A stretch of 64,000 nucleotides of DNA from Patiria pectinifera (lineage: Eukaryota > Echinodermata > Asteroidea > Valvatida > Asterinidae), in the NCBI GenBank assembly GCA_029964075.1, contig CM057149.1, positions 506,465-570,464 of the forward strand. The letters are read 5' to 3'. Below the pieces are notes generated by a model that ran no database searches, was not told the DNA's origin, and saw nothing but the letters and a program-made list of their open reading frames with translations. A program made the position numbers and the translations under genes. Within the stretch, counting starts at the first letter, position 1; each line of letters opens with the position of its first letter. Of this stretch, positions 55,900 through 64,000 are shown piece after piece.

Positions 55900-58200
55900 A
55901 GAACAAATTGCATCAGAGTTTATTTTAATGCTATCACCCTAAGGAAATATCACTATTTAACATACTGAAAATCTAATTTCATCAAAGGAGTGGAAAAGTG
56001 CTTTTATTCACTTTTTCGCTACTAATTTTTCATCATCCGTCAACAGTCGAATGGAGGGCATCATTTTTTATGTGGTGTCCGTTACCCGTCAGAAAATCCG
56101 TTCACATCACATATGAGACTTCGCGAGACACGACTGATCACAGCAGACGACTTTTCTATGTCTACCAATTATTAAAATATATGGTAATTAACACTGTCGC
56201 CAAATACTATAGGCTATTTTCTTTAAAAAATATCAAGAAATTTGAAAACAAAATTTTGGCCGAATTATTTATTAGTAAAATAAATTCGCTTTGTGGTCAA
56301 GAAACCATTTGTTGCAGGGAAAATCTTTGCATAAACAGGTCTACTTGAAATAAGGCCGGGCAATGATATACCAAATGATATCCATTTTAAGTTAAAATTG
56401 AAGTGTCTACGCTAATATGCCGGAGTTCAATTTTAAATGTTAGTGAAAATATCCAAAATCCAAGATTCGTGTGTTCATTTTGTGATGAATTTAGGTCATT
56501 GGCATAACTTATAAGTATCCCATATATTGTCAAAAAAATTAATGTATACTCAAAACTACCTTAATGAAGACAAATTAACTGGATTAAAAGATTGCAGCGA
56601 ACATTTAGCTGAATTCTGGGCTTTACAGAAAAGAAATATAGGCAGATTGACAAGTGTATTACCTCTAAAAAATAATATACGTGCCCCCAGATTGACGCCT
56701 TAGGCCAGGGGAGGGGGGTGGTTTGTGGACCATGCCATTTAGATCTTCTTTTTTTTTGGAAGTAATAACAACGCGAGGTCTGTTCCATCCAAAGAATAAT
56801 TGCGTCGGGACTCCAGTATACTTTTCTGGAGTAGGCCTAGTGCATTTCACTCTTGACAGTTTATACATGTACAAGCAGATGTCTCAATCAATTTTCATAC
56901 CTCGATCTGGATCTTCACAATTTAGCTGTTTAAATTACAAAATGTACTCATGAAAAATGTGTTACATACATGCAAAGCTCATGTACAGAACAACAATAAT
57001 CTTTAAATAAAATTTTTTCGCTTTACTTTCAAAATAGTTCATGCATGCACTGACCAACCATTTTTCATCCGTGTATAATTAAACATGATTTTTAGAAATC
57101 CCTTTTAGCAAATTATCATATCTCGTCTGTGGACTTATTGCACACTTTAGGCAGAAAATCAGCCACTCTATCCATAGGTGCCCTGTATAACATTTACTGA
57201 AACAGACATATTCCCGTAAAAAGTAGAATTTTGAGCCAAGTTAAAAACATGTACTGCTCTTAATATAAAACTCACCAAAAACATGTACATAAAAAGCAAA
57301 ACGAAGTTGTATGACACACATAGAAACCTTTTTCCCCCCTCAGTTCCACAATGTCCTCTGCTGCAATCGCACGTGGTCATGAATCCTAAACATTAGCATA
57401 TATTGGCATGCAATCCGAAGCTAGTCACCAGACGATTTATTTGAGGACAAATGTCCCAACTTTTAATCTCAAAAAATGCTTGAAAAAACACCCTTCCACT
57501 CCATAGAATCAATAGATTTTTCACATGTTGTTCGTGTATTTATTTGAAGTTGTTTGATGATTGAACAGTTTCTATTGCAACTTGTTCTGGGTCTTTACTT
57601 AAATTGACCAGACTAAAATAGTTTCTCATAAAAACTGTCTTATCGTGTCTCCCAGGGATATATTTTCGTGTAAATCTGGAATCCCATGTGCAAGGCACAT
57701 ACAATGAGCACATAAATATTCAGGGACCTGACCACTGATTATGATGACTTTTGTTATGTCGTCTGCACTTCTTTTCACCGTTTTTGTCTAAATTTTCAGG
57801 ATGAAAGACTAAAAATCCAGCTTGGTATCCTCACTGTTTGAATCATTGCCTGTCAATTAGGGAACTTGTGAGTTACATGTTTATAAACAAAAACACCTCT
57901 TAAAATGTAAACAAAAATATTTTAATCTGGCCTAGACTATTATGGGCCAATTACCGGTAGTTATTAAATGACTATCCGGTGTTCCCAAAATGTTAATGGT
58001 GCTACATACATGTATTCCCTCTATTAGTATTTTATTTGTACTCCCAAATTTTTCCCCCAAACATCAACGTTTTGTGGACATGTATCTGGCATGTTGTTAT
58101 TAAAGTCCCAGCTCAATCCCCCACTTCTCCTCACAGTAGTAACATTGAAAAGTTGAAAATGCCATAAGCCTACATGTTTAATTGTAACTCCAATCATAAT
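55900..58200. other. Unassigned part of NUDT18 intron 4
   Basis: No exon, RNA gene or repeat family was recognised. Several short open frames on both strands are compatible with chance in AT-rich DNA. Confidence 0.45.
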
Positions 58201-58236
58201 TGTGACTGATTCATAATTTCTCTGTTTCTACAATAG

Positions 58237-58336
58237 AGATGAAGTTCACATTTTGCTATGCATGGAAGATAAACCACATTTTCCAATCATAAAGGGAACA
58301 TCCATTGCAGAGGAGGCATTACGTACATTAGATAAG
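58237..58336 (+). CDS. NUDT18: NUDT18-type Nudix hydrolase, coding exon 5
   Basis: After the split leucine codon it encodes DEVHILLCMEDKPHFPIIKG then TSIAEEALRTLDK. This aligns with the VWVLVGTVGMPHLPVTACG and following helix of the mammalian C-terminal domain: the hydrophobic strand, the PHFP turn and an EEALR helix are kept. Acceptor CTACAATAG, donor AAG|GTATAT, ending in phase 0. Confidence 0.88.
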
Positions 58337-60262
58337 GTATATACAAATGTTGAAATTAATTAAAGAGCAAGCAAAGGTACTTGGTATACAATGTAATTAT
58401 CTCAAATTAGAATACACAAAATACACACTGAAATGTTGGCAGACTTTCAATGTCATTTATGGGCTAGCTTTTGAGAAACATGTACTTTACAATCATTTTA
58501 TTGAGATTCAGAGATACAAGTTCACATTTTTTGTGTGTGGTAGGTTTATATGGGTTTTCAAAAGTAGAAGCTGGACATGGTAAAAGCAGTTGTATGTTAG
58601 GGATACAATACATGTACATGAATATTCTATCTATAAACAATGGAGATAATAGGTATTCCCTGCCAAATGTATCAAACTAACTTTCAAATCCATTTTCATG
58701 TGCTTGTATTAAACAAATTTTGCTATTTGAAGGCAGTTTTTCCTGCTGACCATTTTTGAAAAATCACTCAAATTAATCAATTTCCCACAGTGCTGATTCC
58801 TGGGGCAGCGGAACACCCCTCCCCCTCCCCCCATTTACCCTTCTTGCAGACATACATGTACCCCCGAGCATAAATGTACAGCCTTCGATAAAAACAAAAG
58901 TGCCCCCCAAAATTCAGATAATTTGTTTACAGCAACCATTTCTCAAAATGGTATGTAGAGAGTTCTGATATGAACAAGGAATATGAAAATCAAGCCCCAA
59001 AACCCTTACAATGCACTCTAAAAATGGGCACATAATGCGTAGTTTGCATAATGGTCAGTTTTGAAGAGTGGCCCGTATTTTTGAAGATGGTACCAGCCCC
59101 CCAACCCACTATTTAAATTTACAGAGGCCAAGTGACCAGGGAAAATAAACATGTCAACATTTCAGCAAGGATTGGGCCCCCCCCCCCCCAAAAAAAAATG
59201 CTGGATATGCTGCTGCACCGAAGATGCATTTTACTGAGCAAGTGCCCCTTTTTGATGATCCCCCCCCCCCCAGTTTGAAAACAGTTCCGTTGCTGCTAGG
59301 TGATTCAAATAGGAAAGAGAATATGCGAATAATTCTGCCCAAAATTCAGACCTTACATCAATATATGTATTAACATATACAGAGTTCCACATCTACATAT
59401 AGGGGAAGAATGTTGTATACGACAAACTTGTAAGGATTCTAACAAGTCTTGTCTAAAGTATTAAAAGTAAAATTTGAATCACAAAAGTTTGCCCATAAAC
59501 GTATTTGCAAAACTGACAATACACTGTGGAATGCCTTGACAAATTTAAATGCATTTTGGGCTTGAATTGAATACATATTGTTTTAATACGCAAGATACAA
59601 TTATCTCAGTTGCATACTTCTAAATGAATTATAATGATTATCTCAGTAAATATAATTTTGATTTTAAGCATCTTTCAATTTTGTGCAAATTTTGTGCTCA
59701 TGGCAGAGTACTCATGCGGATACTTGTGCTCATGGCAGAGTACTCATGCGGATACTTGTGCTCATGGCAGAGTACTCATGTGGATACTTGTGCTCATGGC
59801 AGAGTACTCATGCAGATACTTGTGCTCATGGCAGAGTACTCATGCGGATACTTGTGCTCATGGCAGAGTACTCATGGGGATACTTGTGCTCATGGCAGAG
59901 TACTCATGCGGATACTTGTGCTCATGGCAAAGTACTCATGCGGATACTTGTGCTCATGGCAGAGTACTCATGTGGATACTTGTGCTCATGGCAGAGTACT
60001 CATGTGGATACTTGTGCTCATGGCAGAGTACTCATGCGGATACTTGTGCTCATGGCAGAGTACTCATGCGGATACTTGTGCTCATGGCAGAGTACTCATG
60101 CGGACACTTGTGCTCATGGCAGAGTACTCATACTAATGGAAATGTACTCGTCTACAACGCTTACTCTTCACTTAAACATTTCTGTACATTTAGTTTTGTC
60201 AACTTGTATTAGGGTTTGTTCCTAATTTGATAATAACCAGTTTGTTTTTATTTATGTGCTAG
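58337..60262 (+). other. NUDT18: NUDT18 intron 5
   Basis: 1926 bp, GT-AG. It has C-runs (around 59177 and 59262) and a 32-bp minisatellite (59695-60129) close to the acceptor. Otherwise unassigned. Confidence 0.8.
59695..60129. repeat. 32-bp minisatellite, about 13.6 copies
   Basis: The unit TGCTCATGGCAGAGTACTCA + TGCGGATACTTG repeats with few substitutions (TGCGGA, TGTGGA, TGCAGA and TGGGGA variants, one GGCAAAG). It lies ~130 bp before the exon 6 acceptor. 32 is not a multiple of three and the unit has no forward stop, so all three forward frames stay open; these are not genes. Confidence 0.95.
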
Positions 60263-60493
60263 GAGACTTTCAGTGCTAGCAACGGCTACTTTTTACGTGG
60301 TTTATTGTGTATTGAACATCTTGGTCGACCGCATGGCTCTGCTGATGGGGTATGTCTGAACCTACTTGCTGTAACTGACTTCCAGAGGGACCTCAAGAAC
60401 CCCAATTATATGTGGCATAATATAGCAAACCCTGAAATCAAAACTGCACTTCACAATCGAACACAACAGTATCGTAGTTTGAAGTGCCCATAG
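60263..60493 (+). CDS. NUDT18: NUDT18-type Nudix hydrolase, final coding exon
   Basis: It encodes ETFSASNGYFLRGLLCIEHL then GRPHGSADGVCLNLLAVTDF and ends in ...QQYRSLKCP and TAG. G-LL-I-HLGR-H--ADG-CLN-L is the strongest C-terminal signature of NUDT18 ([21 protein letters not shown] in mammals). With exons 1-5 the total is 963 coding bases, 320 residues, close to the 323 of the human protein. Splice phases agree at every junction, and no frame disruption is seen, so the gene looks intact. Acceptor TTTATGTGCTAG. Confidence 0.93.
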   Translation, partial: ETFSASNGYFLRGLLCIEHLGRPHGSADGVCLNLLAVTDFQRDLKNPNYMWHNIANPEIKTALHNRTQQYRSLKCP

Positions 60494-61075
60494 AAAAGTA
60501 ACACTAGGATGTATAACTCTATAGATATGACATACAAATAACAAGCAGGTTTATAGTTTGCATATAAACAGTTGAATATTTTTTTATAGAGACATCAAGT
60601 TCCTTGCACTTGACCTTCTTATTACATACATGTACATGTATATGGTGGCAATATTTTATTTTAGTAAAGTTTGTTCCAGTGTTTGTTGTAAATATTAATT
60701 TTGAATGTGTAGAAGTTTAAAATATGCTGGTCAAGAGCATTGAAATGTTCATATGGACTTGCTTAGATAAAAAGTGTTGTGGTCAGTTTTAACTTGTGTG
60801 TGTTTTGTTAATATGGTATGCTGAAATACATCTTTCTTAATGGCAGTGTGTATACACGTATGAAATCATCAGTTCGTTCATCTAGTGCATGGGCCAGGAC
60901 CCCAAAATTCACCAATGGGTACCACCCGAGTTGGCAAAATCTAGGTGCTATTTTTGGATTGCTGTTCATCTCTATATTTTGATATGATAGCCTTTTCAAT
61001 GCGGTAACTTATTATTGGTTATCACCGCTTGAATGTCCAGACCCATATTAATAAAGTTATCATCCTATGGGTATC
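60494..61075 (+). other. NUDT18: NUDT18 3' UTR (probable)
   Basis: Non-coding sequence after the stop. AATAAA at 61050-61055 is the first canonical polyadenylation signal that I noticed downstream, giving a ~560-base UTR. It is inferred from sequence only. Confidence 0.5.
61050..61055 (+). promoter_or_regulatory. NUDT18: Candidate polyadenylation signal AATAAA
   Basis: Canonical hexamer ~557 bases after the NUDT18 stop codon. The cleavage site is not determined. Confidence 0.45.
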
Positions 61076-61416
61076 AGGAGGCCACAACCCCCACAAAATG
61101 AAACTTTGTAACTCAAGTAAACTAAGTACTGTACTTGATAGGCCTGGGCAAAGAAAATACTGAGCTCTATCCAAAACAATTGCACATATTCATGTTTTAA
61201 AACACACAAAAATGACAAAGGTAACTGAACTGGTTGCCATGGTAACAGTTGTACCATATTGGGCCCTGGTAGAAGTTTGGAGTGATCGCTGAATTTCCTG
61301 CAGATCAGCCGAAGCATTCAGGAGTAATTATAATACGTAGCATTTTGGGGAGGTCGTGGCCCCGCTCCCTGACAACCATAGGGTTTAGGTTAAAAAGAGT
61401 AACTGCATCAAAAGAT

Positions 61417-61620
61417 GGAAAGATTTCCATATACGAAGTTCACTCAACACCCTGTGTACAAACCCTATTAGATTGGACTGAAAAATTCTAAGTGTTTTCT
61501 AAGAAAATGCTTGTATTTTCTTACTGCTCAAATTGACTTTGATGACATGAAATTGCTATCTGGGGGCTTGTTAGTCAATACAGAGGAAAATTAGTGAACT
61601 TCGTATATGGAAATCTTTCC
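61417..61620. mobile_element. 204-bp MITE with perfect 8-bp target duplication
   Basis: The ends GGAAAGATTTCCATATACGA and complement (27-bp arms) are flanked by CAAAAGAT on both sides (61409-61416, 61621-61628). A related empty site lies at about 63418-63436 (GCATCAAAAAGATGTAAGCT). The interior is shared with 9871-10010 and inverted 62290-62435. An 8-bp duplication fits hAT-type transposition. Confidence 0.8.
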
Positions 61621-61854
61621 CAAAAGATATATGCTACTCATTACAAAAGGCTATCATATAGATTTTCACTTATAGTGATGAAACAAAGAAATTAACTCCA
61701 TTAAAGTTTTGCCACCTCAGGTGTAACCAACATCTGGTCTTGCCCATGGACTAATCATAATACTATGATATTGTAGATTATATTCATCGTTTAAGTTATG
61801 GTTGCCAGTCTGTGACAACACACCAAATAGGCCTTCAGAATATGCACCTTTAAT

Positions 61855-62072
61855 GTGACGTCACGTGACTCGTGATGATGACGTCAATATTGTCAGACAT
61901 TTGCAGATGCTGGTCTATGTGTGTGCCAAGTCTAAAGGCAATCAGATTGATTTTGGTGTCAAAATTGCTGGGCACTATGAAAATGTGTGCAAATGCTGTG
62001 GACAAAAGTCTGAAAGAGAAAAACAAAACATTAATGAAAACAAAGGCTGTTTCGGCAAGTTGCGGAAACAGT
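61855..62072 (-). mobile_element. Diverged minus-strand relative of the array elements (5' part)
   Basis: On the minus strand it reads a head palindrome (CTGTTTCCGCAA / TTGCCGAAACAG, one mismatch), CTTTGTTTTC, a T-rich run with TTTTCTCTTTCAGACTTTTG and GACTTGGCACACACATAGAC. It continues with CATCTGCAAATGTCTG and TGACGTCATCATCACG. This is the same order as in B-family units. It is strongly diverged and lacks a terminus. Confidence 0.65.
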
Positions 62073-62289
62073 CTTTTAAAAGGTTCTGAGTTGTCAGCTG
62101 CTGCATAGATATTCTGTTTCAGCTGTGGAGTCAATGGTAGTGTTTTGTTGAAAAGAATGTTGGTGCAAAAGTATGTAACATGAAACCATTCTTTGGTTCT
62201 TTGGAGATGCTGTGCTGCTTCAAACCATAGAGCAAGATTAAAACGGCCTGTTTTAAATGGTTTCCAGAAAGAATTCCATACAAGGTCAC

Positions 62290-62435
62290 TATTTTCCTTG
62301 TAGTGACCTGTCAGCCATCAGAAAGTGATAATGTCCTAAAACGTCAAATTTAGCAGGGAAAATATTGAAGTATTTACAGAGAAAACACTTGGATTTTTCA
62401 GACCAGTCTCATAGGGTTTGTGCACAGGGTGTCAA
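62290..62435 (-). repeat. Inverted copy of the 9871-10010 / 61447-61590 repeat
   Basis: The reverse complement shares CACCCTGTGCACAAACCCT, CAGACCAGTC-like, TCAATATTTTCCCTGCTAAAT and TGACGTTTTAGGACAT-like blocks with 9871-10010. Confidence 0.7.
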
Positions 62436-62801
62436 GTGATGTCCAGGTAAGGATCTCCTTCCCAGTTTCCTTGTTAATAAAAATGTTCTACTCTGTGAGC
62501 ACTGAATACAGAGTATGAAAATAAAATGCTTATGTTATTGGGATGACAGTCTGCACTATTGAAGTGTAGTTGTGGCTGCTATGTCTGTACTGGATCTGGG
62601 GGTATGCTGCTATAAAGCATAGGATAATAAATTGTCCCCATCTTCAGACCGTATTCTCATTGTGTTCTCGTAACATGGCCCTTTGCCATGTACAAGTTAG
62701 ATGTGGCTTGTGGTGTCATATTTTGTCTTGCAGTATGTTTAAGCTCACCTCTTGGAAAAAGAAGTACTGATTATCATTTTACATAATGTAAGCGTTTTTA
62801 A

Positions 62802-63313
62802 AGGGAATATACAACATTTGCTTTTGCTGCAATTTTCAGAAAAAAATGGATTTGGAGGATTAGTATGTTACAGCAACTATTGTCAAACTGACTTGTTTAA
62901 CGTTCTGGGCTTGTAGATGCTGGAAAACCAAGAAATTCAATCATGTTCTTGTACTTTGGTTCCCTGACCCCATTTAAGATTAAACGGAGCAATTTATAGA
63001 CTTTGGGGAATTGTGAAGTCTTAGAATCAGTCTAGCAGGCTTGTACCCCTCCACAGGTGTGTAATCAATTGCAAAGAAAATGTGAAATAACTAAATATGG
63101 AACATTAGGAGCAGTTTTTGAAAAAAAGACAAGTTTCCTCCAATGGTGGTCAGCCGACCAGCAGTGGAAAAAATTAAAAAAATTCTTGAAAATGTCAGCA
63201 CACCAGGAGCCACGATTTTACAGGACCTTAAAGTATCCCTCACAATCCAGTAAGGTATTTCGTGATAATTTGATCATTTAATTTTTGATGTTTGCAAGTG
63301 TTGTATCTTCCCT
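62802..63313 (-). mobile_element. MITE with TTAA at both ends, copy 2
   Basis: TTAA at 62798-62801 and 63314-63317, ends AGGGAATATACAACATTTGC and complement of GCAAGTGTTGTATCTTCCC. It is an inverted full-length relative of 12286-12786 (512 versus 501 bp). The open frame inside (63057-63281) is not conserved in the other copy. Confidence 0.7.
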
Positions 63314-63317
63314 TTAA

Positions 63318-64000
63318 GAACACTGTTGGGTAAAGTAAATATTTTATACTAAGTACACTGAAATTGAAATGACTTGACAAACAAGGCTGTCATTGCTTCT
63401 CTTCACCCAGGAGTAACTGCATCAAAAAGATGTAAGCTACTCATTTCGAAAGGCTATCATATATTTTTTTCACTCACAGTGATGAAACAAAGAAATGAAC
63501 ACCAACCTCAGGTTGGACACCAATTTCCCATTGGTAGCATGAATTCCTTATGAAAATATTGCATAATCTCTAATGCACTGTTCATTAACCAAAGTCGCTA
63601 GTGCTTTGTACAGCACAAGTTACACGATGGATTGCAGTGGGAACTGCTAAGTTTCAGAATCAGAAATCAAATATCCCGGCTTTTTAAAAACATTTTTCAT
63701 TCAAATTTATTAACACTAACACTCAACTTCATCTGAGAAAAATTTCACACACTAATAACAAACCAATTTAGTCATTTACCATTCAATTACATATACTGTA
63801 TATATTTTTTAATAACAAGGTTTGGCGTGGACGAGCCAAAATCAAATTCTCCAGGGGGAAAGGTGTGCTCATTGTTGAAGTTGCTTGAACTGAATTTGAA
63901 ATTGCCTGACAAAAAATGAAACGAACTGAAACATTGGAAGAGCACTAAATTGTTGTTGCTGGACGAATTTGAATATTAGTAATGGTGAAGTTGAATGATA
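63318..64000. other. Unassigned sequence at window end
   Basis: 63410-63500 repeats the host sequence around the 61417 MITE (AACTGCATCAAAA, AAAGGCTATCATATA, GTGATGAAACAAAGAAAT) without the insertion. The rest is AT-rich with no recognised feature. Confidence 0.45.

Larger units (their letters stand above)
52418..58236 (+). other. NUDT18: NUDT18 intron 4
   Basis: 5819 bp, GT-AG, phase 2. It holds a 156-bp hairpin MITE 13 bp past the donor, a second LINE fragment, a second pogo-like MITE copy, a duplicated hAT/LINE segment and a DIRS-like reverse-transcriptase scrap. From about 55900 to 58200 I see only unassigned AT-rich sequence. Confidence 0.8.

Noticed and set aside
59624-60225. Three overlapping forward open frames of 170-192 codons
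   Set aside because: They are a by-product of a stop-free 32-bp minisatellite whose length is not a multiple of three. The translations are the same three peptides in rotation, and the stretch is inside NUDT18 intron 5.

Overview
The window is eukaryotic nuclear DNA, AT-rich and intron-rich, and most of it is mobile-element sequence. I recognise one protein-coding gene: a six-exon (in its coding part) Nudix hydrolase of the NUDT18 type on the + strand, 43140 to 60493, with GT-AG introns and a 320-residue product. The dead LINEs (CR1-like 3' tail), pogo-like and hAT-like miniature elements, helentron-like elements and frequent ACATGTAC-type strings suggest a marine invertebrate, perhaps a non-vertebrate deuterostome. 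That assignment is inference; nothing here fixes the species.

Layout. 1-13.2 kb has no recognisable gene. It holds a dense cluster of long inverted-repeat (foldback) elements, often nested, plus one tRNA-Ser-like SINE head and one CpG-rich promoter-like patch near 3.7-3.95 kb. 13283-40719 is a 27.4-kb block made entirely of non-autonomous rolling-circle-type (helentron/HINE-like) elements. Each begins with a 28-30 bp perfect palindrome and a T-tract. Each ends with an inverted copy of its own palindrome arm, a short hairpin and CTAG. Three terminus families (A, B and C) are mixed. 40.7-43.1 kb is repeat-rich sequence upstream of the gene. 43.1-60.5 kb is NUDT18, with introns full of LINE fragments, a nested hAT-like element, several miniature elements and a 32-bp minisatellite. 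60.5-64 kb is the 3' UTR, then more miniature elements, including a diverged minus-strand relative of the array elements.

The main discovery is that the 27-kb block parses as a perfectly balanced set of brackets. Every orphan head (palindrome plus T-tract) has exactly one orphan body of the same family downstream, in correct nesting order: five A, one C, no B. This indicates serial insertion of each element into the T-tract just behind the head of an earlier copy, rather than simple tandem amplification. The bodies carry very many TGACGTCA palindromes, often as pairs 11 bp apart. One unit also contains an 888-bp giant palindrome made of repeats around AAAGACGTCTTT. No Rep/helicase protein is encoded here, so an autonomous partner must lie elsewhere.

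NUDT18 is the only gene whose function can be read. It should be a cytosolic Nudix pyrophosphatase cleaning oxidised nucleoside diphosphates. No operon-like or pathway context exists around it.
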